Notes: a model not told the origin generated them from the sequence alone. A stretch of 5,283 nt of DNA from Candidatus Woesearchaeota archaeon (GCA_016933095.1 JAFGBP010000060.1:1-5283); one strand, 5' to 3'. Positions 1 to 5,283 are shown, counted from the stretch's first letter. Numbers and translations are program-made.

Positions 1-1092
1 ATAAAAGGTGGGTTGATGGCGCTTGTTGAGGATACCTCTTTGGACGTGCTCTTTGTGGGTCACAGGGATGATCTGCTTAAGGGGTTTGATAGGGTGATGT
101 CTGAGGATAAGGATCTGAAGCGTTCATTTGAGCCTTCCGCTGCAGGATTAAGTTATGATTTTGAGAATCTCATAAGGCATGCAGAGACGCGCATCGGCAT
201 GGATGACGACCCGACTGAGAGCCTTAAGGACCGCAGGAGCAGCCTCGCGACTTGCCTGAGGCTTGTGCAAAGCAAGGAGGCTGATATACTTGTGACTCCA
301 GGGAATAGCGGCGCCGCTGTCAAGCATGCCAGTTATGACGTGACTCACATTGACAAGCATGGAAAGCCAGGATTTCGTGATGCTTGGAGCAACCGGAGGA
401 AAGAGTCATTTGAATACAAGCCAGGGCTTATTGCAAGGCTCCCGAATTTCGAGACTGGAAAGACAGTGCATCTTTGCGATACTGGCGCCATAAGGGATCC
501 TACTTTTAAGTCCATTGCAGACAATGCAATTCTTATGACTGTTTACTTGAAGATTGCCGAAGGCCTGGATAATCCGCGTATCGCCTTGCTCAACATCGGC
601 ACTGAGCCTAAGAAAGGAGATCTTCTTCATAGACAGGCTTACAACAGGCTCAAGGATTATCATTCCCAGGGTCTGATCAACTTTGTTGGGAACTATGAGC
701 CGATACATGCCCTGACGCGAGACGTGGCCGATGGTTTTGCCTCTGGCACTCAAAGTGCTAATGTCGGAATAAAATTTGCAGAGGCTGTTGCTTCTGCGTT
801 CAAGCATGTGCTTCTCTCTTCATATTACAAGCTCAACTCAATTGTGAGAGTGCCTATCTTTGGCCCGGGTTATGCTCGCATTAAGCATCTGATGGAATCC
901 AAGACTAACTACAAGAATTATGGCGGCGCTTTCCTTACAGGCACGATCTTTGATAATGTGGTGATTGCCCATGGTTCTGCGGGTGAGCAGGAGATTGCTG
1001 GGGCGATCAAGTACGCTGCAAGGATAAGCGGCCTTGGAATAAATGAAGCCATAAAGTACGAGATGAAGAGGAGGCATTCTTTTTTCTCATGA
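1..1092 (+). CDS. PlsX-like phosphate acyltransferase homologue, 5' end cut by window
   Basis: Homologue of PlsX, the soluble enzyme that in bacteria turns acyl-ACP and phosphate into acyl-phosphate for glycerolipid synthesis. Counting residues from base 1, family landmarks appear in order: VLFVG (16-20), HAETRIGMDDDP (60-71), TPGNSGA (99-105, family SAGNTGA), LCDTGAI (158-164, family LDxGAN), NPRIALLNIGTEPKKG (191-206), INFVGN (226-231), DGF (244-246), NYGGAFLTG (306-314) and VIAHGSAG (321-328). An ATG at 16 follows an SD-like AGGTG (6-10), but the frame is open to base 1 and IKGGLMALVED matches the family segment before the VG strand (bacterial form like IVEGALLALKE). I therefore read the ATG as internal and the N-terminal GGD region as lying outside the window. 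Divergent points: the helix after GNSGA is replaced by a longer charged loop (about 111-140), and the DGF segment carries extra residues. Family assignment is firm; substrate and activity are inference. Confidence 0.85.
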   Translation: MKGGLMALVEDTSLDVLFVGHRDDLLKGFDRVMSEDKDLKRSFEPSAAGLSYDFENLIRHAETRIGMDDDPTESLKDRRSSLATCLRLVQSKEADILVTPGNSGAAVKHASYDVTHIDKHGKPGFRDAWSNRRKESFEYKPGLIARLPNFETGKTVHLCDTGAIRDPTFKSIADNAILMTVYLKIAEGLDNPRIALLNIGTEPKKGDLLHRQAYNRLKDYHSQGLINFVGNYEPIHALTRDVADGFASGTQSANVGIKFAEAVASAFKHVLLSSYYKLNSIVRVPIFGPGYARIKHLMESKTNYKNYGGAFLTGTIFDNVVIAHGSAGEQEIAGAIKYAARISGLGINEAIKYEMKRRHSFFS

Positions 1093-1146
1093 TCCTCTGG
1101 TCTGGCGTGCACATATGAATGTCCTCGTCTCTTAGGGGAGTTTCTG

Positions 1147-1491
1147 CTAGTTCTTTATGATCTGGTCTGCGATTATCTCTTTCTCGCCTTTGTACTCTGA
1201 GATTTTTCCTCGCACCGTGATTCGGTCGCCTTTCTTCAGGCTTATGTTCTGGAAAGCAATTATCTTCATCTCTTCGCTCTTCTCGATTGTTATGATGGAG
1301 AATTCCTCTTTTGAGATTGACTGAATGACGCTTCCGCTGACAAGTACGCTCTCGCCTTCTTCCATTGCCTTGACCGAGCTCAGCCTGCTTGTCTCCATGT
1401 CTGATTGCGACAGGAATAGCACGAGAAGAAGCGAGACTATCCCTATGATGCTTGTCGCCAGCGCGGCTTTTAGGAGTGTTGATTCGTCCAT
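1147..1491 (-). CDS. Small membrane-anchored OB-fold protein
   Basis: A 114-residue protein with one N-terminal hydrophobic segment (about residues 6-28, rich in Ile/Leu/Val) followed by a compact beta-rich domain (about 44-114). The strand pattern ESVLVSGSV, FSIITIEK, MKIIAF, then KKGDRITVRGKISEYKGEKEI is typical of the OB-fold nucleic-acid-binding (tRNA_anti-like) superfamily, where a G-D-x-(I/V)-x-V-x-G-x-(I/V) strand followed by a Y-x-G-x-x-(E/Q)-(I/L) strand is a hallmark. Membrane topology is unclear because charges flanking the segment are balanced, so the domain could face the cytoplasm or the outside. The ATG at 1491 has no SD; a TATA-like box centred 27 bases upstream suggests a leaderless mRNA. 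It converges with the PlsX-like gene. The ligand is unknown; nucleic acid, oligosaccharide or protein binding are all possible for this fold. Confidence 0.75.
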   Translation of the reverse strand: MDESTLLKAALATSIIGIVSLLLVLFLSQSDMETSRLSSVKAMEEGESVLVSGSVIQSISKEEFSIITIEKSEEMKIIAFQNISLKKGDRITVRGKISEYKGEKEIIADQIIKN

Positions 1492-1513
1492 TTGTGGGTG
1501 AAGAAAGAGTTGG

Positions 1514-1522
1514 TTTATATTA
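1514..1522 (-). promoter_or_regulatory. TATA-like box of the OB-fold gene (leaderless spacing)
   Basis: On the minus strand this reads TAATATAAA, close to the archaeal box A consensus. Its centre is about 27 bases before the ATG at 1491. Archaeal transcription starts about 25-27 bases downstream of the box centre, so the mRNA would begin at or next to the start codon. The lack of any SD in the ACCCACAA just before the ATG agrees with this. Confidence 0.5.
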
Positions 1523-1582
1523 GTGGGCCAGAGGATTCCGGAAAAACCTTCTTCTCAGGCCTTTTGCGTCTCGTTTCTGGCG

Positions 1583-2155
1583 TCAGAACTCGAGGAATCT
1601 CTTGATGAGGTCCTGGTTTCTGACTTCCGGGTGGAACATCACTCCGTAGATCTCTTTCTCTTTCTTCTTGTGCCTTATTGCTTCGATGCAATTGTCAGAC
1701 TCTGCCAGGATGTTAAATTCTTTGAGCCCGTCATTTTGATTTAAACCATTTGAGACGGCTTTTCGGTGCAGGCAGTAGGCCTCGAATTCCCCTTCAAACA
1801 GCTTGTTCTTCCTGGTCGTTCTTATCTTGGTCATTCCTATCTCTTTTGAGTCTTTGAGCTTTCCTCCAAAGATGACTTGGATTACTTCCATGCCTGCGCA
1901 TATCCCAAGAACTGGTTGCTTAAAAGTTTTAAGCCATGCTAATCTTTCGATGCTCTCTTCCTTCAGGAAAGAGTTATCCTTAAGTGGCGTGCCAGACAAT
2001 ATTGCTGCCCCTGCAGAAGCCAAGTCCTTCTCTGAGACCTCACCTGGCTTCCTGACAATATAATCCAGACCCGCGCCCCTGACAACTGACAATATGGGCT
2101 TCACGAACTCTAGATAACCCAAGGAATGCTCATTCAAGTCCACAACGAGTATCAT
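1583..2155 (-). CDS. Class I glutamine amidotransferase domain protein (GuaA subunit A-like)
   Basis: A 190-residue stand-alone class I (triad) glutamine amidotransferase domain, which releases ammonia from glutamine for a partner synthetase. It shows ILSGTP (52-57), the nucleophile elbow GICAGMEV with Cys86, LHRKAV (129-134) and the FHPEV motif giving His175 and Glu177, so the triad is complete. Overall order and length resemble the archaeal separate GMP synthase glutaminase subunit, including the RHKxKxKxIYGVMFHPEV ending. Two usual features of that subunit are altered: ILSGGP is ILSGTP, and the H-x-D-x-V type segment lacks the acidic residue. No ATP-pyrophosphatase partner lies in the window, so the specific pathway is open. 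I chose the ATG at 2155 over an in-frame GTG at 2173 because MILVVDLNEH starts the first strand as in relatives and a TATA box sits 27 bases upstream. Confidence 0.85.
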   Translation of the reverse strand: MILVVDLNEHSLGYLEFVKPILSVVRGAGLDYIVRKPGEVSEKDLASAGAAILSGTPLKDNSFLKEESIERLAWLKTFKQPVLGICAGMEVIQVIFGGKLKDSKEIGMTKIRTTRKNKLFEGEFEAYCLHRKAVSNGLNQNDGLKEFNILAESDNCIEAIRHKKKEKEIYGVMFHPEVRNQDLIKRFLEF

Positions 2156-2176
2156 GGAACATAAAAACAACACGTG

Positions 2177-2186
2177 ATTAATAAAG
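2177..2186 (-). promoter_or_regulatory. TATA-like box of the amidotransferase gene (leaderless spacing)
   Basis: Minus strand CTTTATTAAT, an archaeal TATA-like element centred about 27 bases upstream of the ATG at 2155. No SD precedes that ATG (TTTTTATGTTCC), as expected for a leaderless transcript. The spacing equals that seen at the OB-fold gene. It also argues against the GTG start at 2173, which would lie upstream of the predicted transcription start. Confidence 0.45.
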
Positions 2187-2267
2187 CAACCGATTCAGAA
2201 CATGAACGCGCTTAAGAAACAGAAACAATCTTGCAGGATACTTTTTAGGATGGATTGAATTTGATGG

Positions 2268-3233
2268 TCACGCTTTCTTCTTCTTTCCCGCACTGCCCTT
2301 CTTGGAACCTGACTCGAGCTCGGTAATCCTCTTCTTAAGCTCTACCATCTTAAGCTCCCGTCCAATGGCGACCTCGTTGATCTTCTTGAGCTCATCGTTC
2401 TTGCGCTCAAGCTCCTTCGTCCTCTGCACGATCTTCTTCTCGAGGTTCTCGTTGTAATCCATCAACTGGGTCTTCTGGGCCTTGATAGCCTCCCTCATGG
2501 TGTCAAACTGCAAAGCAAGTGCGCTGATCTCATCATGACCCCTCTTGATGCTCTCATCAATGGTAATGTTAAGCTCTCCAGACGAGATCTTCTGCGAGGC
2601 ATTCGTAAGCGATATTATGGGCTTCGTGATCCTGAACGCGAAAGGAATGGCCACGAGCAATGTGATTATCAGCACTGGGATCAGGACAATGAATATCTGG
2701 TTGTATATCTCCTTCATCCTCTGCTCTAACGAGTTGTAAGAAACATAATATACTATCGAGAGGAAATGCCCGCCAGAAGACTCCCTGATGGGGACGATGA
2801 TTACGGCCACATCCTCCCCTTTATACTCCTTCTCGCGGGATTCGACATTATCACTCTTCAAAAGCTCCTTGATGACGAGGTCAGGCTCATACCTGTAACT
2901 CTCTCCTTGATACGCTCCTAACTCTAGCTCATCAGAATCAAACAAGATCTTCCCGTTTATTCCCACAAGGTACATCTTCACGATATCCTTGTTCTTGCTG
3001 AGCTTATGCTCCACTGCCTCCTTAAAAGTGGAGAACTCCTGACCTGCCGTTTGAGGATAAAGCATGACGTAGTCCTGGTAGATGCTGTTAGCGGCAAACT
3101 CCGCAAAGACCTTGCCGTTCTCCACAATGTCCGACCTCATCTTATCGCGCTCAGACCTGATGAGGACGAAAGAGAAAACGGCGAGCGACAAGATAATGAG
3201 GAATACTGCGAAGAACCCGATCTTGACTGTCAA
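2268..3233 (-). CDS. Two-TM sensor-like protein: extracellular domain, HAMP, coiled coil, no output domain
   Basis: Membrane signalling-type protein, 321 residues from a TTG start. TM1 is at about 5-25, then an extracytoplasmic region (26-176) whose strands VKMYLVGINGKILFDS and VAVIIVPIRESSGGHFLSIVYYV look like a single Cache/PAS-like ligand-binding fold. TM2 (about 178-200) leads into a HAMP domain (about 199-252: RITKPIISLTNASQKISSGE, then DEISALALQFDTM). A long coiled coil follows (about 250-307), with NLEKKIVQRTKELE and RELKMVELKKRI, segments that usually join HAMP/PAS parts to histidine kinases. Here the chain stops in a basic tail (SKKGSAGKKKKA) with no kinase, cyclase or methyl-accepting domain. 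The start is uncertain: no ATG or GTG exists between the upstream in-frame TGA (3258-3260) and the TTG, and the only SD favours an ATA at 3246-3248, which would add MGISR. It lies 128 bases behind the binding-protein gene on the same strand. Confidence 0.82.
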   Translation of the reverse strand: MTVKIGFFAVFLIILSLAVFSFVLIRSERDKMRSDIVENGKVFAEFAANSIYQDYVMLYPQTAGQEFSTFKEAVEHKLSKNKDIVKMYLVGINGKILFDSDELELGAYQGESYRYEPDLVIKELLKSDNVESREKEYKGEDVAVIIVPIRESSGGHFLSIVYYVSYNSLEQRMKEIYNQIFIVLIPVLIITLLVAIPFAFRITKPIISLTNASQKISSGELNITIDESIKRGHDEISALALQFDTMREAIKAQKTQLMDYNENLEKKIVQRTKELERKNDELKKINEVAIGRELKMVELKKRITELESGSKKGSAGKKKKA

Positions 3234-3252
3234 CCTGCTAATTCCTATGCTC

Positions 3253-3259
3253 TCACCTC
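3253..3259 (-). promoter_or_regulatory. SD site that decides the start of the HAMP gene
   Basis: Minus strand GAGGTGA, a seven-base match to the usual archaeal/bacterial 16S anti-SD complement AGGAGGTGATC. It overlaps an in-frame TGA stop (3258-3260). Seven bases separate GAGG from an ATA codon (3246-3248), an ideal distance, while the TTG at 3233 is about 22 bases away. Either a rare ATA start is used or the TTG is reached in another way. Confidence 0.55.
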
Positions 3260-3281
3260 AAATGCGATGCGCGCTCAATTC

Positions 3282-3328
3282 AAAAAAGCATGAAGGAAAA
3301 AGTTTCAAAAAAATAAAATACTTTTTTT
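3282..3328 (-). terminator. A/T-rich, T-run terminator-like region after the binding-protein gene
   Basis: Downstream of the binding-protein stop codon, the minus strand carries an A7 run (3322-3328), then TATTTTA and a T7 run (3307-3313), a T5 run (3297-3301) and a T6 run (3282-3287). Successive oligo-T tracts are the usual archaeal intrinsic termination signal, and the A7/T7 pair could fold into a weak stem. It would end or weaken transcription before the HAMP gene. Confidence 0.45.
3311..3320 (-). promoter_or_regulatory. Possible TATA box for the HAMP gene
   Basis: Minus strand TATTTTATTT preceded by a run of A residues, acceptable as BRE plus box A. It would place the transcription start near 3289, giving a leader of about 40 bases that contains the SD at 3253-3259. 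The surrounding A/T-rich sequence makes chance matches likely, and the same bases may serve as terminator. Confidence 0.22.
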
Positions 3329-3361
3329 CATCAGGATTCAAATCCAGCCTTCCATCTCCGT

Positions 3362-4756
3362 CTACTGGAGGAGCTGGTCGATCTTCTCGCAGGCAGAGTC
3401 CAAAGCCTCCTTAGGGGTCTTCTCTCCAGCCCATGAAGCCTCGATCTCAATCCTCATGATCTCCTTGATCTTGGCGCTGTTCATGACGTTAGGCTCCGCT
3501 ACAGAGTTGGGGATCTCCTCTACGAAAGTCTTCTTGAAGAAGCTATCGCCCATCTTGTCCTTGTTGCCATCCAAGTCAATCTTCCTGCTAGGGATGGCGC
3601 CAATCGTCCTTGCGAGCAAGTCACCATACCTTGTCGTTCCCCTGTCAGGCTGGACCTCGCTAGTGAACCATCTCAGGAAGTCCCAAGCCTCTTGCTTGTG
3701 AGGGCTGCTCGACATGACGCCTAGTATCCAGCTGTACTGCAGGCTCGCCGACTTCTTCATCTTAGGCACAGGAGCTATGCCGACGACCTTCTCGAAGTCG
3801 CTTCCAAGAGCCTGCCTGTAATTGCCTTCTGTCCAAGGAGCCACGATTACCATCGCGACCTTGCCCTTGCCGAAGTCCCACAGCGTGCCGGTGAAGTCAG
3901 TCGACCCGCTCTTGAACAGGTCAGTCATGGCAGTAAGCGTCTCTACGCCTGCCTCGTTGTTCAGCATGCATTTCTTCTCGTCATCAGAGAGGAATTTTCC
4001 TCCGTTCGAGAAGAGCAGCGACAGGAATGGGTCGACGACGTATCCGTCGATTCCCTTGTAGAACGCGATTCCGTACTGCTCGATGTTGCCATTCGCGTCC
4101 TTTATGGTGGTCTTCTTGGCATAATCCGCGAGCTCGGCCCAAGTCGTAGGCGGCTTAGCATTCCCATCTGCATCCACGATGCCTGCCTTCTTGAATATCT
4201 CCTTGTTGTAGAGCATGGCGTGATCGTTGACCTCTGAAGGGATGGCCCTCAGCTCACCGTCGATGACTGCTCCGGAACTGGAGACGTAGTTGGCCTTGAT
4301 GTCAGCCAATATGTCTGCCGGCAGCGGGTCAAGCATGCCTTCCTTCTGGTAGGATACTCCCCACGTCGAATAGATCTGGTATATGTCAGGAGCGACTCCA
4401 GCGTCATACATGAGATTCATCTTATCAGCGTACTCCACGTAAGGGACTTGGAGGATCTCGACCTCGACGTTCGGATTCAAGGCATTGTACTCATCAACGT
4501 ACTGCTGCAATCCCTTCGAAATCAGGACTGGATTTCCCTGAGAGTCATTCTCCACAATCCCATTGATCTGATATGTGATCCAGTGAGTGGCGTAAGTCAG
4601 CTTTACCTTCTCTGCAGGCTTTGAAGCGTCCTGAGCCGCATTATCAGCCGATGCTGGCGCAGTCACAGCCTGCTTCTCGCAGCCCGTCGCCACAACTGTC
4701 AGCACAACTAAAGCCAAGACAATAACTCCTGTAAGAAAAGCATTTTTCCTGTTCAT
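3362..4756 (-). CDS. ABC transporter sugar-type solute-binding lipoprotein
   Basis: A 464-residue extracellular solute-binding protein of family 1 (maltose/UgpB-type), which captures a substrate, usually a sugar or glycerol-phosphate compound, and passes it to an ABC permease. The N-terminus has Arg/Lys (3-4), a hydrophobic stretch (about 6-24) and a lipobox-like VATGC with Cys26 as lipid anchor, then an Ala/Pro/Lys-rich tether (27-50). Family signatures are VAPDIYQIYS (121-130), the LYNKEIFKKAGI segment (182-193) followed by PPTTWAELADYAKK (202-215), GKVAMVIVAPW (298-308), and LQYSWILGVMSSS (339-351) with KQEAWDFLRWFTSE (354-367). The ATG at 4756 follows a strong SD and a good archaeal promoter. 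Lysine codons are nearly all AAG, in keeping with high expression. No permease or ATPase gene is adjacent, so the substrate cannot be named; the next gene downstream is the HAMP sensor. Confidence 0.92.
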   Translation of the reverse strand: MNRKNAFLTGVIVLALVVLTVVATGCEKQAVTAPASADNAAQDASKPAEKVKLTYATHWITYQINGIVENDSQGNPVLISKGLQQYVDEYNALNPNVEVEILQVPYVEYADKMNLMYDAGVAPDIYQIYSTWGVSYQKEGMLDPLPADILADIKANYVSSSGAVIDGELRAIPSEVNDHAMLYNKEIFKKAGIVDADGNAKPPTTWAELADYAKKTTIKDANGNIEQYGIAFYKGIDGYVVDPFLSLLFSNGGKFLSDDEKKCMLNNEAGVETLTAMTDLFKSGSTDFTGTLWDFGKGKVAMVIVAPWTEGNYRQALGSDFEKVVGIAPVPKMKKSASLQYSWILGVMSSSPHKQEAWDFLRWFTSEVQPDRGTTRYGDLLARTIGAIPSRKIDLDGNKDKMGDSFFKKTFVEEIPNSVAEPNVMNSAKIKEIMRIEIEASWAGEKTPKEALDSACEKIDQLLQ

Positions 4757-4763
4757 CTCAAAG

Positions 4764-4771
4764 ACCTCCTT
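4764..4771 (-). promoter_or_regulatory. Strong SD of the binding-protein gene
   Basis: Minus strand AAGGAGGT, with GGAGG eight bases before the ATG at 4756. It is the best ribosome site in the window and contrasts with the SD-less OB-fold and amidotransferase genes. Confidence 0.85.
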
Positions 4772-4810
4772 TGATAATACCCTTTTTTATCTAATCCTTT
4801 TCTTTGCTCT

Positions 4811-4826
4811 CTTATAAATGTTTTGA
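4811..4826 (-). promoter_or_regulatory. BRE/TATA promoter of the binding-protein gene
   Basis: Minus strand TCAAAACATTTATAAG: an A-rich BRE-like stretch directly before ATTTATAA (4812-4819), a good archaeal box A. A start about 27 bases downstream falls near 4789 and gives a leader of roughly 33 bases that includes the SD. A bacterial reading would need a -35 box at the right distance, which I do not see. Confidence 0.6.
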
Positions 4827-4830
4827 TTTA

Positions 4831-4845
4831 GAGAATAAACTTCTC
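4831..4845. repeat. Short inverted repeat just upstream of the BRE/TATA
   Basis: GAGAA-TAAAC-TTCTC, a perfect 5-base inverted repeat with a 5-base spacer, four bases upstream of the BRE of the binding-protein promoter. The position suits a site for a dimeric transcription factor, perhaps an activator. It is short enough to be chance. Confidence 0.3.
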
Positions 4846-4861
4846 GTCGGTGCGTGGCGTT

Positions 4862-4885
4862 GACTCCCTATGTTGTTTCATAGTC
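4862..4885. repeat. Small hairpin-forming sequence after the dph6 stop
   Basis: CTATG (4868-4872) and CATAG (4879-4883) form a 5-bp stem with a 6-base loop, and GACT (4862-4865) can pair alternatively with AGTC (4882-4885). It starts about 8 bases after the Dph6 stop codon on the minus strand. No T-run follows, so a role in termination is weak. Confidence 0.2.
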
Positions 4886-4892
4886 CGTCAAG

Positions 4893-5283
4893 CTATGCTT
4901 TGTCAGTCAGCCTTGCCTTCTTCACAGAGAAAACCCAGGAGCCGCCAGTATCCAAGGTTTCGTAATCCATTATCTCAACCTTTTTTTTGAAGAAAGGAGC
5001 GTCAAGGACCGTCGTCTCGATCTCGCCGCCCTCGCCGGATGGGCTGATTTTATACTTATCCCTCAGACTGAGGAGCTCATCAAACATCTTGCCATCAAGC
5101 TTCCGGCCGACAAAATCCTTACCTAAAGGATAAGCGAACACGCCCGACACGATGACATGAAAGCCTGCATCGATGACCTCCCTGATAAGCTCAGCCTGAT
5201 CCTTCTTCCACAAAGGATTAAAGCACCAAAGCCCAAGATCATCGCAGACCTTCTGGACCCTGCTCGCCTGGTAGACAGACTCG
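4893..5283 (-). CDS. dph6: Diphthine-ammonia ligase Dph6, C-terminal part (5' end beyond window)
   Basis: The C-terminal 129 residues of a Dph6-type (MJ0570/DUF71, N-type ATP pyrophosphatase) protein, which amidates diphthine on elongation factor 2 in the last step of diphthamide synthesis. The frame is open through the right edge, and the residues before the TTG at 5213 belong to the family: SVYQASRVQKVCDDLGL then FNPLWKKDQAELIREVIDAG, matching the conserved Y-Q-x-x-R-V-x-x-V-C and PLW blocks. GEGGEIET followed by LDAPFFKK is the family's C-terminal signature (usual form GEGGEYET, so Tyr is Ile here). The N-terminal ATP-binding SGGKDS loop would lie outside the window. The TTG at 5213 is not a real start because it sits inside the PLW motif. 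Some bacteria carry related proteins of other function, but the motifs fit the archaeal enzyme. It is separated from the binding-protein gene by 136 bases and probably unrelated to it. Confidence 0.9.
   Translation of the reverse strand, partial: ESVYQASRVQKVCDDLGLWCFNPLWKKDQAELIREVIDAGFHVIVSGVFAYPLGKDFVGRKLDGKMFDELLSLRDKYKISPSGEGGEIETTVLDAPFFKKKVEIMDYETLDTGGSWVFSVKKARLTDKA

Noticed and set aside
406..807. Minus-strand open frame of 133 codons opposite the PlsX-like gene
   Set aside because: It lies wholly inside a gene with many conserved motifs, its translation shows no recognisable domain, and there is no SD or TATA box in front of it.
1093..1146. Intrinsic terminator between the convergent PlsX-like and OB-fold genes
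   Set aside because: No stable stem followed by a T-run is visible in the 54 bases; only a T6 run inside the end of the PlsX-like coding sequence, too weak to call.
2156..2173. GTG at 2173 as start of the amidotransferase
   Set aside because: It adds six residues (MLFLCS) before a natural strand-initiating MILVVD, has no SD, and would lie upstream of the transcription start predicted from the TATA box.
2400..2480. Histidine kinase reading of the HAMP protein
   Set aside because: The linker resembles those in kinases, but no H-box, N-box or G-box ATPase motifs are present before the stop codon.
3082..3414. Plus-strand open frame overlapping the HAMP gene start and binding-protein gene end
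   Set aside because: It is antisense to two well-supported genes and crosses the A/T-rich intergenic region; the translation is low-complexity and Ser/Pro-rich, with no family resemblance.
5211..5213. TTG at 5213 as start of a short separate gene
   Set aside because: It falls inside the conserved NPLW block of Dph6 and the open frame with matching residues continues to the window edge, so this is an internal Leu codon.
1..5283. Mobile element, CRISPR array or tRNA
   Set aside because: No transposase or integrase frame, no regularly spaced repeats and no cloverleaf-like sequence was found on either strand by eye.

Overview
The window reads as a stretch of an archaeal chromosome. The signs are a C-terminal piece of Dph6 (diphthine-ammonia ligase, a largely archaeal/eukaryotic diphthamide enzyme), archaeal BRE/TATA-type boxes instead of clear -35/-10 pairs, and at least two genes that look leaderless, with a TATA-like box centred about 27 bases before the start codon and no Shine-Dalgarno (SD) site. 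Other genes carry strong SD sites matching the usual 16S rRNA tail. A small-genome or DPANN-type archaeon is possible, but the sequence does not settle the lineage. No mobile element, CRISPR array, tRNA or rRNA was seen.

Layout, left to right. A plus-strand PlsX-like phosphate acyltransferase homologue (1-1092) enters already in frame, so its N-terminus lies outside the window. It converges, across a 54-base gap, on a run of five minus-strand genes: a small membrane-anchored OB-fold protein (1147-1491), a class I glutamine amidotransferase domain protein (1583-2155), a two-TM HAMP sensor-like protein with no output domain (2268 to about 3233/3248), an ABC-type sugar-binding lipoprotein (3362-4756), and the C-terminal part of Dph6 (4893-5283), which runs off the right edge. 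There is no gene-free stretch over 300 bases; the largest gaps (91-136 bases) hold promoters and A/T-rich terminator-like sequence.

How they fit together. The binding lipoprotein has its own well-formed promoter and a near-perfect SD. It is followed by an A/T-rich terminator-like stretch and then by the HAMP protein. This order suggests a surface solute-binding protein paired with a membrane sensor, but no permease, ATPase or kinase is present here. The amidotransferase and OB-fold genes each appear to have their own promoter, so this is a string of mostly separate transcription units and not one operon. The most noteworthy points are the divergent PlsX homologue in an apparently archaeal setting, the output-less sensor beside an orphan binding protein, and the likely non-standard start codon of the sensor gene.
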